46,117 nucleotides of DNA from an uncultured Bacteroides sp. (GTDB taxonomy: Bacteria > Bacteroidota > Bacteroidia > Bacteroidales > Bacteroidaceae): assembly GCA_949289295.1 (NCBI GenBank), contig CASENM010000019.1:1-46117 (forward strand), in the 5' to 3' direction. Below are positions 9,544 through 18,701 of this stretch, piece after piece. Position numbers and translations under genes: made by a program. The notes under the pieces are model-generated. The model was not told the origin of the DNA and ran no database searches. It saw only the letters and a list, made by a program, of their open reading frames with translations. How positions within the stretch are numbered: position 1 is the first letter of the stretch; each line of letters starts with the position of its first letter.

Positions 9544-9551
9544 CAAAGATA
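9544..9551 (-). promoter_or_regulatory. -7 box of the rhaB operon
   Basis: On the minus strand TATCTTTG matches TAnnTTTG, 28 bp before the rhaB start. No clear -33 TTTG is visible, which could fit an activator-dependent promoter. The rest of 9552-9700 holds nothing I recognise. Confidence 0.5.
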
Positions 9552-9701
9552 ATGATTTTTTTGAGTTAAAGCGGATTACGGTGGATTTATAAAGGGGCGG
9601 ATTCTTGCTTTTTGAATATTTTAGGAGAGTATTCTGCGGCAGGTTGAAGATGACCTAGTGCGTTCTGACTGAAATAATTATATGAGGTTCGGGATGATGT
9701 G

Positions 9702-9780
9702 AAAAAACACCGTAGATTAACGTAGTATTCAACCGTTGGCCTTTGATGAGAGGACTGTTGGTTTACGTGTAATCTACGGT
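9702..9780 (-). terminator. Terminator of the long leftward operon
   Basis: ACCGTAGATTAACGTA (9709-9724) is complementary to TACGTGTAATCTACGGT (9764-9780) with one bulged base and a loop of about 40 bases. Read leftward, the stem is followed by GTTTTTTC. It would end transcripts coming from the DUF4091 gene. Confidence 0.75.
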
Positions 9781-9804
9781 GAGAATGTATTGTTTCGGTT
9801 GCTG

Positions 9805-11565
9805 TTACAGGGAGTTGATCAGCCGTTCCAGGCTGTTGACCATCCCACTGGCCGACGGCTTGTTGCCGTCTATGTTCTCAAACCTGAATTTGGCCACTTC
9901 CTCGTTCAGTCTTTTCAGTTTTCCGGTGGCGCCTTCCGCTTCCAGTTCTTCGCGGAGAATGCGGATTTTTTCACAGTCTTGAACACCTTCCACCAGCCGC
10001 TCGAAGCGGATGCTGCTTCTCGGTCCGGGATAGATGCTGTAAGTGTCACCTGCCGGCCAGGTGCGGAAACGGGAGTCGCGGAGCGGATCGGCTGTCCAGC
10101 TGTTTACGGCCCAGCGCAGATAGCCTTCGTAGTTGCCGGCCGTGGCATGGATGGCTGTCCATGTCGCCTCTGCCGGGTCGGAGAAGGTGAACGTGTTGGG
10201 GAACGCCTCCGTGCAGCAGGTGTAGTAGGTGCTGATTTGTCCCTTGCTCTTCCGTGATGCCAGCACATCGTCCGGGAATTTCTGGCCGAAAGGAATGCAC
10301 AGATAGTGCAGGTCTTCCTGAATCTCCGCGTGGTAGTTGCCTGCCAGGGTGATCTTGAATTCCGGGTCGGCCTCTTTGACTATCTTGATGGCTTCACGCA
10401 TGGCCTCCATCGGGCGTTCGTCCATGGAAATGGCGGTTTTTTCAAACCAGCCTTTCGAGCGGAGATGACGGGAGAAGTCTTTCAGGAAGGTGCCCCAGTA
10501 TTCGGCATATGCCTTGTCGCCGGGCTTGGCCTCAATGAATTGCACGCGGCTGGTAGCTTGGTCGTAATAGTCGAAGCTCAAGGCCCATGGAATCATGGTG
10601 TAGCAGCATATCATGTCGTTGATGCCCACCTCGTCCATCATGAAGGTCACCCATTTGTCGAATACGGTATAGTCGTAGCTCCATGTGCCGTCTATTTTCT
10701 TGATGCGTGTGATCATGCTGTCGAAATGGTCTTCCGTCTGTCCGTTCCACGGCTTGTGCATGATGCTGGCCGTGATGGTACGTTGTCCTGCATCGGCGAG
10801 CATCTTCATCAGCGGACGCATGGCGTCGAAATGTGCCTGGCTCCACAAAGGAACCTGATGGTAGCGTGCCACGGCATACGGGTTCTGCCACAGGTCGAGA
10901 TAGAATGCCCAGTCCTTCGGCTCGGGCAGTGTACGGTTGAGCACATTGACTTCAATCTGAAGTTTCATCGGCTTGAGATCCTTTGCCGATACGGTCAGTG
11001 TGCCTTTGTATTTTCCGGCTTTCGCGTCCGTGGGGACCCATACCTTCACCCATAGGGGCTGGGTGCTGCAGGCTTTCACGTCGAGTGTCTTGTTGATGTC
11101 GAGCACGTCCGCCACCGCCAGTGAGTCGAATTTGGTTTTGTCCGGGCGATGTCCGCATCCGGGGCCGAACTCGTCAGTCATGACATAGCGTACGAAATGG
11201 GTGGAGATGGCCGATTGCGGGATGGTTGAAGATCCGTTTTTCAGTTCGCTTACGGAAACGGACACGTCTGTCAGACCGGCTTTTGTCCACAATACGGCCT
11301 GAGCGTTGACACGCTCGCCTTTCCATGCCTTCAGTTGCAGGCGTGTCGCTTTCCTCACATCCGGAATATCCAGTTTCCTGTAACGGATGTCAGTGCTTCC
11401 CCAGCTCAGTAAGGTTGGAGCATTCATCTTTTCCCAGGCCTCTTTGTCGTCGTGCGGCTTGGAGTCCGTCAGCTCCTCATATTCTGCCAAAGGATGTTTG
11501 TCCTGCTGTTGTGCGGAACAGATTGTTCCGCACAACAATAGGATAGACAAGATAAATGATTTCAT
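9805..11565 (-). CDS. Secreted DUF4091 protein, GH123-like putative glycoside hydrolase
   Basis: A 586-aa protein with a Sec signal peptide (MKSFILSILLLCGTICSA). An N-terminal beta-sandwich-like part (about 50-210) precedes a barrel-like domain (about 215-500) and ends with the DUF4091 signature SSIRFERLVEGVQDCEKIR. Within the barrel, SMDERP places an Asp-Glu pair at 382-383, like the substrate-assisted pair of GH123 beta-N-acetylgalactosaminidases, whose characterised members include Bacteroides enzymes. Activity on N-acetylgalactosamine is an inference. It follows the GH35 gene by 18 bp and the two probably act on one glycan outside the cytoplasm. Confidence 0.8.
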   Translation of the reverse strand: MKSFILSILLLCGTICSAQQQDKHPLAEYEELTDSKPHDDKEAWEKMNAPTLLSWGSTDIRYRKLDIPDVRKATRLQLKAWKGERVNAQAVLWTKAGLTDVSVSVSELKNGSSTIPQSAISTHFVRYVMTDEFGPGCGHRPDKTKFDSLAVADVLDINKTLDVKACSTQPLWVKVWVPTDAKAGKYKGTLTVSAKDLKPMKLQIEVNVLNRTLPEPKDWAFYLDLWQNPYAVARYHQVPLWSQAHFDAMRPLMKMLADAGQRTITASIMHKPWNGQTEDHFDSMITRIKKIDGTWSYDYTVFDKWVTFMMDEVGINDMICCYTMIPWALSFDYYDQATSRVQFIEAKPGDKAYAEYWGTFLKDFSRHLRSKGWFEKTAISMDERPMEAMREAIKIVKEADPEFKITLAGNYHAEIQEDLHYLCIPFGQKFPDDVLASRKSKGQISTYYTCCTEAFPNTFTFSDPAEATWTAIHATAGNYEGYLRWAVNSWTADPLRDSRFRTWPAGDTYSIYPGPRSSIRFERLVEGVQDCEKIRILREELEAEGATGKLKRLNEEVAKFRFENIDGNKPSASGMVNSLERLINSL

Positions 11566-11583
11566 GTCGATGTGTTTAAATGT

Positions 11584-13464
11584 TTATTTCAGTTTTGTCA
11601 ATACAGGAGTCTTTACGGTTTTTACTTCCGTTTTCGGACTTTCGTTCAACTGTTCGAAAATGACAATCTTATTCTCGCCTTTCTTCAGCCATACGCCGGG
11701 AATGTAGAGTGTCTGTTGCGGACCTACCTGCCAGTAGCGACCGATGTTCTTTCCGTTGACGAAGATGATTCCCTTACCCCATTCTTCCATGTCGATGAAA
11801 GTGTCGCCGGTCTCGTGGAGGGTGAACGTGCCTTCATAGATGACCGGACAGTCCTTCAGTCTCGCGCCGCGTGACGCGTCGTTCGTGTAGGCACAGCTTC
11901 CCATCTTGGCACAGTCGGGCGCCTGGTCCATCGGGAGCTTGTACATGTTCCATCCACCGGTGATTTTCTTTCCGGCAATCGTTACCGGACTGATGATGCC
12001 CTTGTTGTTCTCCGTGATCAGGCTGCCGTAGTTGATACGTCCCATGTTTTCCACCAGAATCTGCAGTGTGGCGTTGAACGGCACGTCGATTTCCATTGAG
12101 TAAGTCTGGGTATTGCGGTTCAATACGCCCACTTTCTCGCCGTCCACGTACACTACCGCGTAGTCACGCAGTCCCGGAATTTCCAGTGTGCCGCTGATAG
12201 GCTGGTTGAACCGGCGTGTGTAGAGCACATATCCGTATCCCTGGTTCAGTTGCTCGAAAGTCAGCGGATTGGTGTCCGTCACAGGCTGTGACTTTTCCGT
12301 ATACGCCAGAAGGTCGCCCACCTTGTTCAGCTTGATGGAAGGAATCTCGATGACCGGAATCCGTGCCGGAGGATTGGGCACGTTGTATTTCACATATTTC
12401 TTGATGACCGTGCGGATAGAGTCGTATTTGGGAGTCACCCATCCGGCCTCACTGATGGGCGCGTCATAGTCGTAGCTGGTCAGGTCGGGCTGGATGTCGC
12501 GTCTCTTGTCGTAGTTCGCTCCGCTGGTGAAGGCGAAGTTCGTACCTCCGTGTACCATGTAGAAGTTGAACGACACATCGTTTTTCAGATATGCTTCTGT
12601 CTGGCGCGCGATGTCGGACGCACTGACTTGCGGGAACGGTTCAGCCCAGTGGGAGAGCCATCCCGGATAGAACTCTGCTACCATATACGGACCTTTTCCC
12701 CCATGATACTGGTTGACCACTTTCTTCAGGTTCTCGATGTCGCTTTCGCCGTTGGCTGTCGGCAGGGCACCTTCCGTGCTTCCGCCCTCAAATAGCCAGC
12801 TGCCGTCGGAAGTGAACAGAGGCACGTTGAATCCCGCATCGGCAAGCTGCTGTTTGATTTTCGCGTTGTACGCGCGATGCTCTTCCAGCGTGATGTCCTT
12901 GCGCTGTGCCACGTAAGAGCCGAACTCGTTTTCACACTGCACCATAATGATAGGACCGCCCTTGGTGCATTGCAGGTCGCCCACTTCCTTGTACAAGCGT
13001 TCGATATATGCTTTCGTATGTTTCAGAAAGGCCTCGTTGTCGCGTCTCACTTCCATGCCGGGCACGTTCTGCAGCCACCAGGGATAGCCGCCGAACTCCC
13101 ATTCCGCGCAGACATACGGTCCCGGGCGCAGGATGACCATCATTCCTTCCTCGCCGGCGATGCGGATATATTCGGCCAGATTCTTGTCACCGCTGAAATC
13201 CCATTTTCCCGGTTCCGTCTCGTGCCAGTTCCAGAAAACGTAGGTGGCCACTGTGTTCAGTCCCATTCCTTTCATCATCTGCAGACGGTGGCGCCAGTAT
13301 TCATGAGGGATACGGGAGTAGTGCATTTCGCCCGAAAGCACGGGAACGATTTCCCCGTTGCGGTAGAAATGGCCGTCCTTGATCTCAAATGTGTTTTTTT
13401 GTTGTGCGAACGCTCCCAAAGGGAGGAGTGTCAGCACCAAAAGATAAAAAAGCAACTTCTTCAT
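11584..13464 (-). CDS. Secreted GH35 beta-galactosidase
   Basis: A 626-aa family GH35 hydrolase with signal peptide (cleavage after GAFA, about residue 20). The catalytic barrel starts with FYRNGEIVPVLSGEMHYSRIP; the acid/base is Glu180 in VQCENEFGSY and the nucleophile Glu264 in VAEFYPGW. C-terminal beta-sandwich domains follow, ending in GKNIGRYWQVGPQQTLYIP. It releases terminal beta-galactose, probably in the periplasm or at the surface. It is 30 bp downstream of the rhodanese gene and directly before the GH123-like gene. Confidence 0.93.
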   Translation of the reverse strand: MKKLLFYLLVLTLLPLGAFAQQKNTFEIKDGHFYRNGEIVPVLSGEMHYSRIPHEYWRHRLQMMKGMGLNTVATYVFWNWHETEPGKWDFSGDKNLAEYIRIAGEEGMMVILRPGPYVCAEWEFGGYPWWLQNVPGMEVRRDNEAFLKHTKAYIERLYKEVGDLQCTKGGPIIMVQCENEFGSYVAQRKDITLEEHRAYNAKIKQQLADAGFNVPLFTSDGSWLFEGGSTEGALPTANGESDIENLKKVVNQYHGGKGPYMVAEFYPGWLSHWAEPFPQVSASDIARQTEAYLKNDVSFNFYMVHGGTNFAFTSGANYDKRRDIQPDLTSYDYDAPISEAGWVTPKYDSIRTVIKKYVKYNVPNPPARIPVIEIPSIKLNKVGDLLAYTEKSQPVTDTNPLTFEQLNQGYGYVLYTRRFNQPISGTLEIPGLRDYAVVYVDGEKVGVLNRNTQTYSMEIDVPFNATLQILVENMGRINYGSLITENNKGIISPVTIAGKKITGGWNMYKLPMDQAPDCAKMGSCAYTNDASRGARLKDCPVIYEGTFTLHETGDTFIDMEEWGKGIIFVNGKNIGRYWQVGPQQTLYIPGVWLKKGENKIVIFEQLNESPKTEVKTVKTPVLTKLK

Positions 13465-13494
13465 GGTAAAACAGTTTTTGGATTAATGTTATGT

Positions 13495-13893
13495 CTATTT
13501 CTCAATATATTTCCCTTCTTTTTTCCATCCCTCAATCCCTTTGTCCAGATTGTACACGGTAAATCCTTCTTTGGTTAGTTTTTCCGCTGCATTGCGGCTC
13601 CTTCGACCGCTTTTACAATAGACAGCTACGGGATGATTCTTATCGAGAAGTTCGTCTGCATCGCTGACAAACCGTTCATCCAGAATGTTGATGTTCAGAC
13701 TGCCCGGAATATGCCCTTCGCTATATTCAGCAACAGTACGTACATCCACACATTGAACGTTGTCATCTTCAATCAGCCGTTCGAAGTCGTCTGCCGGGAG
13801 GTTGGTATATTCTCCGTTTGACCGGTTGCCACATGAGAAAAAAGCGAACACGCTCACACAAAGTGCTGGTATAAGTTGTAGAAAACGCTTCAT
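13495..13893 (-). CDS. Rhodanese-like lipoprotein
   Basis: A 132-aa protein with a lipoprotein signal (lipobox AFFSC, Cys21) and one rhodanese domain. It has VDVRTVAEYSEGHIPGSLNI and the active-site loop CKSGRRSRN with the sulfur-carrying cysteine. It is predicted to be anchored on the periplasmic side of a membrane, where it could handle persulfide sulfur; the substrate is unknown. It lies 10 bp after the NigD-like gene. Confidence 0.9.
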   Translation of the reverse strand: MKRFLQLIPALCVSVFAFFSCGNRSNGEYTNLPADDFERLIEDDNVQCVDVRTVAEYSEGHIPGSLNINILDERFVSDADELLDKNHPVAVYCKSGRRSRNAAEKLTKEGFTVYNLDKGIEGWKKEGKYIEK

Positions 13894-13903
13894 GATTCAG
13901 ATT

Positions 13904-14569
13904 TTAGTAAGATTTGATTGTCGGGAATATGAATTTCCGTATTGTTTCTCCTTCTTCGTACGTATTGATATGGAAGAATATACTGTCTCCCTGCTGAAAG
14001 GATTCTTCATATTTCCATAAGGGGACAGAAAGATACACTTCGCGGGTGAATGCTTCCTCATCGTTCTGGTGGTCGTGGTATAAGCCAAGATGTAGAATTT
14101 TTTTCTTTCCTTTTTCTTCACAGCCATATTCGATGAAGTGGAAAGAATGGCTTTGGTCCTTTACTAATGGGGTGAGTATCATATTCAGATAATTCCCCGC
14201 CTGCCAGATACTTCTGATATCGGTCGGGTCGGTTTTGATTCCTGTTTTAAAGAAATCTGCCGGTTCCGGTTCTGGTGACAGTATCAGTTGGGTTGAGTAG
14301 ATGAACGCTTCTCCGGATTCGAGGGGACTGAACACGGAAACTGTGCGATAGATGGTATCGCTCTTTAGTCCGTTCAGTCCTTCCCGATATTGGATGTCCA
14401 TCACCTTTCCCTTGTCAGTGATCAGTTGGGTGAGTGTGCCGCTGGCATCTGTCCTTGCATCTGCAAATTCTGTCACGACATTCGGGTACACATATTCATC
14501 TTTCTTGCACGCTTGTAACAAAAGCGTACACATTACTGCCGTCACTGCTGTCACGTGGAAGAATCTCAT
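13904..14569 (-). CDS. NigD-like lipoprotein
   Basis: A 221-aa lipoprotein: MRFFHVTAVTAVMCTLLLQAC gives a lipobox at Cys21. The mature part resembles Bacteroides NigD-like proteins (an N-terminal OB-like domain followed by a beta-sandwich), with YVYPNVVTEFADA near the start and REVYLSVPLWKY near the end. Function is unknown; NigD is named for a nigrescin bacteriocin locus. Start 14569 was chosen because the signal peptide begins there and it overlaps the acyltransferase stop by 4 bp, suggesting coupling. The longer frame to 14626 has no signal logic. Confidence 0.75.
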   Translation of the reverse strand: MRFFHVTAVTAVMCTLLLQACKKDEYVYPNVVTEFADARTDASGTLTQLITDKGKVMDIQYREGLNGLKSDTIYRTVSVFSPLESGEAFIYSTQLILSPEPEPADFFKTGIKTDPTDIRSIWQAGNYLNMILTPLVKDQSHSFHFIEYGCEEKGKKKILHLGLYHDHQNDEEAFTREVYLSVPLWKYEESFQQGDSIFFHINTYEEGETIRKFIFPTIKSY

Positions 14570-15741
14570 GCTTCGAGGGCTTTCAGATGGTTGAATACAG
14601 GATTGGCATACATGGTAAGTATGCATTTGCGCAAGAACGCTTCATCTTTGTGCTCAAGAGTGATCATATCCAGTTTTTTCTGCAAGTATGTCTCGAAATG
14701 GGCTTTTTCTTCACGTGTATATTTATCTGCGAACCGCTTTCCTTCTTCAAGCAAATCGGCGGCCACATAATTCCCCGGATACAGGAAATAGTTTTTATGA
14801 ATATGGCGGTCGATTGTTTCGGCTATTTTGCCAAATATTTTTGTTTTGGGCAGACCTTTCAAGGTCTCCAGTTCTTCATTGAGGCAAGGCGCGGCATGGA
14901 AATGCACTCTTCCCTTGTAACCGAAGATGCCCGTCTTCATGTTGTTCAAATCGTCTGCCTGGCTTTTTTTGAATCCTTCTATATCACGTTTCTGTTGCAT
15001 TTCCTGTGCTTTTAGAAAATCGCACGGGTCGTATTCGTAGGATAATGACATCGGAACGATGTTCAGTTCCTTCAGCCTGTCGATAATGTCACCTTCGCCT
15101 CCTATAGCCAGCATTTTAAGTACACTCTCCTGTGTGTAGTCGTTTGAATCCTTGGCTCTTCCTTCACGTTGTGCAATCCAGATATTTTCATGCTTCTGTG
15201 TGATGGCAAAATGGATATAGCGCGACATACGTGCCGATGCTTCCAGCATCTGACGCATGCTCAGTGCGCGCTGTACAATGAATGACTTGTTGACGCGCAC
15301 CAGTTTCTTGATCCACGGATAAATCAGCAGGTTGTCGCCGATTGCAATTTCCACTGTGGTAGGGAATCCATTTAGAAGAAGGCCCACGGACAGAAATCCG
15401 GGGTCCAGCACAATGTCACGGTGGTTCGATATGAATGTGTAGTTGCATGACTTGTCGGATAATGCGGATGTGTCCAGCGTGAATCCGTCGCTATGTTCGC
15501 TGATAAGTTTCAGGAGCAGACTGTAGAAAATGTTTTTCTGCACATCCAGATTGGTTTTGCATTGGGACAATACATGTCTCAGCTTTTCCTCAGTCATGTC
15601 GGGTATGACAGTCTTGACCACTGATTGGAACATCGGGTCGGCAAGCAGTTCCTCAAATACTTGTGGAAGCTCTTCCGGAGAGTACGGACGAATCTCGTCA
15701 AATTCGGCAGGTATGTTCATGGTTTCTTTGTTTTCTTCCAA
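14566..15741 (-). CDS. Glycerol-phosphate acyltransferase-family protein (PlsC-like)
   Basis: A 391-aa protein with the acyltransferase HX4D motif in FISNHRDIVLDPGFL (about 100-115) and a second motif IWIAQREGRAKD. It belongs to the 1-acyl-glycerol-3-phosphate acyltransferase superfamily, in a longer Bacteroidota form with about 90 extra N-terminal residues. It is likely membrane-associated and active on phospholipid or lipid precursors; the acceptor is not known. It lies 12 bp after ddl in a leftward operon and overlaps the next gene by 4 bp. Confidence 0.85.
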   Translation of the reverse strand: MEENKETMNIPAEFDEIRPYSPEELPQVFEELLADPMFQSVVKTVIPDMTEEKLRHVLSQCKTNLDVQKNIFYSLLLKLISEHSDGFTLDTSALSDKSCNYTFISNHRDIVLDPGFLSVGLLLNGFPTTVEIAIGDNLLIYPWIKKLVRVNKSFIVQRALSMRQMLEASARMSRYIHFAITQKHENIWIAQREGRAKDSNDYTQESVLKMLAIGGEGDIIDRLKELNIVPMSLSYEYDPCDFLKAQEMQQKRDIEGFKKSQADDLNNMKTGIFGYKGRVHFHAAPCLNEELETLKGLPKTKIFGKIAETIDRHIHKNYFLYPGNYVAADLLEEGKRFADKYTREEKAHFETYLQKKLDMITLEHKDEAFLRKCILTMYANPVFNHLKALEA

Positions 15742-15753
15742 AGATAGTGATTT

Positions 15754-16731
15754 TTAATTGAAATGGTCTTCAATAATGTCTGTCATAACATCTTTTATAT
15801 CAATTCCGGCCGCACGCACCTGTTGCGGGATGAAGCTGGTGGCTGTCATTCCCGGAGTGGTGTTGATTTCGAGCATGTTGATTTTTTCTCCTTCCGTGAT
15901 GATATAGTCGATGCGGACAATGCCCTTGCAGCCCAGAATGTCGTAGACTGCCGAGGTGAGCTGTTGTACACGGGCTGTCAGTTCAGGGCTGAGACGTGCC
16001 GGTGTAATTTCGGTAACCTGTCCGTTGTATTTGGCGTTGTAGTCGAAGAACTCGTTTTTGCTTACGACTTCCGTAATGGGCAGTACCACCGATTTCTTTT
16101 TGGTCTTATAGCATCCGTTGGCCAGCTCGATGCCGTCCATGAAAGCTTCTATCATCACGTCGTCCGACTCCTTGAAGGCCGCTTCTAAAGCAGGCTGTAT
16201 CTGTTCTTTTGTCTTCACCTTGGTCACTCCGAAGCTGGATCCGCTGGCGTTCGGCTTGATGAAGCACGGAAGCCCGATTTTTTCCATCACATCTTCGTCA
16301 CTGATACCCTGGCGTTTGTGGACAAGCATGGATTCCGCAATCCGCACTCCGAAGCCTTTCAGATATTGGTTGAGGGTGAACTTGCTGAATGTCAGTGCCG
16401 ATACCAGTACGTCGCAGGTAGAATAGGGAATGCCGACAAGTTCAAAATAGCCTTGCAGGATTCCGTTCTCGCCCGGAGTGCCGTGGATGGTGATGTAGGC
16501 GAAGTCGGGTACGATTTTCTGCCCGTGGTCCATGAAACTGAAGTCGTTCTTGTCTATTTGGGCGCGTGAGCCGTCGGACAGTACGGCTTCCCACCTCAGT
16601 TTGGTGAGCTCAACGATATAAAGAGTGTATTTTTCCTTGTCAATAAATGAATAGATACCTTCGGCACTTTTCATGGAGACTCCGTGTTCAGACGAGTCTC
16701 CGCCGGCTACAATAGCAATGATGCGTTTCAT
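15754..16731 (-). CDS. ddl: D-alanine--D-alanine ligase
   Basis: A 325-aa ATP-grasp ligase that makes D-Ala-D-Ala for peptidoglycan in the cytoplasm. The start IIAIVAGGDSSEHGVSMKSA carries the N-terminal substrate site. GTPGENGILQGYFELVGIPY, FIKPNASGSSFGVTKV and the metal-binding LEINTTPGMTATS are typical of Ddl. It overlaps rluD by 4 bp (ATGA), a sign of coupled translation. Confidence 0.95.
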   Translation of the reverse strand: MKRIIAIVAGGDSSEHGVSMKSAEGIYSFIDKEKYTLYIVELTKLRWEAVLSDGSRAQIDKNDFSFMDHGQKIVPDFAYITIHGTPGENGILQGYFELVGIPYSTCDVLVSALTFSKFTLNQYLKGFGVRIAESMLVHKRQGISDEDVMEKIGLPCFIKPNASGSSFGVTKVKTKEQIQPALEAAFKESDDVMIEAFMDGIELANGCYKTKKKSVVLPITEVVSKNEFFDYNAKYNGQVTEITPARLSPELTARVQQLTSAVYDILGCKGIVRIDYIITEGEKINMLEINTTPGMTATSFIPQQVRAAGIDIKDVMTDIIEDHFN

Positions 16732-17825
16732 AATAATTCTCTGTTACTGATATAATTTCTCCATCGTTCCAACAGTCGGGTCATGTCATCAGGCAGTCCG
16801 GACGTGAAGAACATTTCCTCGCCGGTGCGCGGGTGTACGAATCCCAGGGTCTTGGCATGAAGGGCCTGCCGTGGGCAGATCTCGAAACAGTTGTTGACAA
16901 ATTGTTTGTATTTGCTGAAATGGGTTCCTTTCAATATCTCATGTCCGCCATACCGTTCGTCGTTGAACAGCACATGGCCGATGTGCTTCATGTGGACACG
17001 AATCTGGTGGGTGCGTCCGGTCTCCAGCACGCATTTCACCAGTGTGACATATCCCAGACGCTCAAGCACCTCATAGTGTGTCACCGCATGTTTTCCTTGG
17101 TCAGGATCGCTCATCACCGCCATCTGCATGCGGTCTTTCGGATTGCGTCCGATATTGCCGGTGATGGTTCCCCGGTCCTCGTCGATGATTCCCCATACCA
17201 GGGCATTGTATTCACGTTTGGTGGTCTTGTGGTAGAACTGCAGGCCCAGATGGGTCTTGGCGTCGGGAGTCTTGGCCACCACAAGCAGACCGGAGGTATC
17301 CTTGTCGATGCGATGCACCAGTCCCACCTGTGGGTCATTCGGGTTATAGGTCGGCACGTCGCGCAGATGCCAGGCAATGGCGTTGACCAGTGTGCCATGG
17401 TAGTTTCCGCACCCTGGATGCACTACCAGTCCTGCCGGTTTGTTGATGACCATCAAGTCATCGTCCTCATACGCGATGTCGAGGGGAATCTCCTCCGGGA
17501 TGATATCGTTGTCATAGCGCGGACGGTCCATCATCACGGTCAGCACATCGAGCGGCTTCACCTTGTAGCTGCTTTTCACAGGTTTTCCGTTGGCCATGAC
17601 CATTCCCGCGTCAGCGGCAGCTTGAATCCGGTTACGCGATGCATTTACGATACGTTCAAACAAATATTTGTCGATACGTACCGGTGTCTGCCCTTTATCT
17701 ACAGTTACTCGAAAATGTTCATAGAGTAGTCCGTTCGGATTGTCTATAGGCTCAATGTCTTCCAACGAATCATCCAGAAACTCATTGTCGATAAAGTCTT
17801 CTGTCATTTTCTGCTTTTTTTGCAT
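16728..17825 (-). CDS. Ribosomal large-subunit pseudouridine synthase (RluD family)
   Basis: A 365-aa protein with an N-terminal S4 RNA-binding domain (RIDKYLFERIVNASRNRIQ, about 52-70) and an RluA/RluD catalytic domain. The catalytic Asp is in HRIDKDTSGLLVVAK; GRTHQIRVHMKHIGH is the conserved RNA/uridine-binding motif. It isomerises uridines in 23S rRNA; exact sites are not readable. It starts one base after the PASTA gene stop and is followed by ddl with overlap. Confidence 0.93.
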   Translation of the reverse strand: MQKKQKMTEDFIDNEFLDDSLEDIEPIDNPNGLLYEHFRVTVDKGQTPVRIDKYLFERIVNASRNRIQAAADAGMVMANGKPVKSSYKVKPLDVLTVMMDRPRYDNDIIPEEIPLDIAYEDDDLMVINKPAGLVVHPGCGNYHGTLVNAIAWHLRDVPTYNPNDPQVGLVHRIDKDTSGLLVVAKTPDAKTHLGLQFYHKTTKREYNALVWGIIDEDRGTITGNIGRNPKDRMQMAVMSDPDQGKHAVTHYEVLERLGYVTLVKCVLETGRTHQIRVHMKHIGHVLFNDERYGGHEILKGTHFSKYKQFVNNCFEICPRQALHAKTLGFVHPRTGEEMFFTSGLPDDMTRLLERWRNYISNRELL

Positions 17826-18464
17826 TTAGAACCACGATTCATCTATTTGTACTTCTCCGTTGTCGGTTGCTGTGGAAATCTGTGTAGAATCGGCTTCCAG
17901 TTCCTGTAAATTCCTATTCCCTACACATAGAGTAAGCAATGCTTCATTGGGCACCTTGTCGCCCGTGGAAAGTTTTCTTCCCCGATATTTTATTCCATAC
18001 ACCCAGTCTTGTTCGCCGGCTACATATTCCGGTTCTGTCAGCTTGAATCCCATGGACCTGAGTTTGGCTTCTGCCTGTCGGAGCGAACTGTTGTCAATCA
18101 AATCTGGCAGACTGACCTGTGGTACATTTGTTGTTGTGACCGTAAGGTATATGGTTCTTCCTTCTTTCACTTTAGCTCCTCCTAAAGGTTTTTGCTCAAG
18201 CACGATACCTGCCGGTGAACCTTTCACATAACTGGAGTCGATGACTACACCTTTCATCATCTGCTTCTGTAAAGCTGTCTGTGCTTCTGTCAGTGTCTTG
18301 TTTTTTACGTTAGGCACTACATGCGATTCTCCATGGTGGGTGTAATTGTCAAGCCATGACAGGGTGCCCCCGCATACGGCGAGCGTCGCTATTATTATTC
18401 CGGCCAGATTCAGCCAGAAAAATTTGTTTTTCTTGAGTGAAAAGAATTCTTTCAGTGATATCAT
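17826..18464 (-). CDS. PASTA-domain membrane protein
   Basis: A 212-aa protein with one N-terminal membrane segment (about residues 15-37, WLNLAGIIIATLAVCGGTL) and two PASTA domains: VVPNVKNKTLTEAQTALQ (about 50-115) and VSLPDLIDNSSLRQAEAKL (about 116-182). PASTA domains bind cell-wall muropeptides or beta-lactams in other proteins. Here there is no kinase or penicillin-binding domain. The domains face the periplasm. It heads a leftward run with rluD and ddl, an arrangement consistent with a cell-wall link. Confidence 0.88.
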   Translation of the reverse strand: MISLKEFFSLKKNKFFWLNLAGIIIATLAVCGGTLSWLDNYTHHGESHVVPNVKNKTLTEAQTALQKQMMKGVVIDSSYVKGSPAGIVLEQKPLGGAKVKEGRTIYLTVTTTNVPQVSLPDLIDNSSLRQAEAKLRSMGFKLTEPEYVAGEQDWVYGIKYRGRKLSTGDKVPNEALLTLCVGNRNLQELEADSTQISTATDNGEVQIDESWF

Positions 18465-18489
18465 TGTGTAATGAATTTCAGTTTGTCAG

Positions 18490-18519
18490 CAAAAGTAGCG
18501 ATTATTGCTCAATCGCAAA
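18490..18519 (-). promoter_or_regulatory. Promoter of the PASTA-rluD-ddl operon
   Basis: On the minus strand TACTTTTG (18490-18497) is a -7 box and TTTG (18516-18519) a -33 box, 18 bp apart, 26 bp before the PASTA start. Between them lies an inverted repeat GCGATT-N7-AATCGC (18498-18516), a possible operator. The remaining 18520-18701 is AT-rich with no recognised element. Confidence 0.65.
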
Positions 18520-18701
18520 AATTTTATGTGGGCTGATTCTGAAAAATTATGTTCCTGGCAGATTTTTATTCTGTTTGAGAGCTGCCTGAATTTTTTGCCC
18601 GAATTGATTCTGAAAATCGTTTTTCCCTTTTACTGAACCGGAAAACATTTTCAGGAGCAATTTCCAAACAAGTGCAGGCGAAATCCAGGCAGACCTCTCG
18701 T

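Noticed and set aside
9736-10257. Open frames on the plus strand opposite the DUF4091 and GH35 genes
   Set aside because: They mirror the codon structure of clearly real genes on the other strand and contain no recognisable motif.
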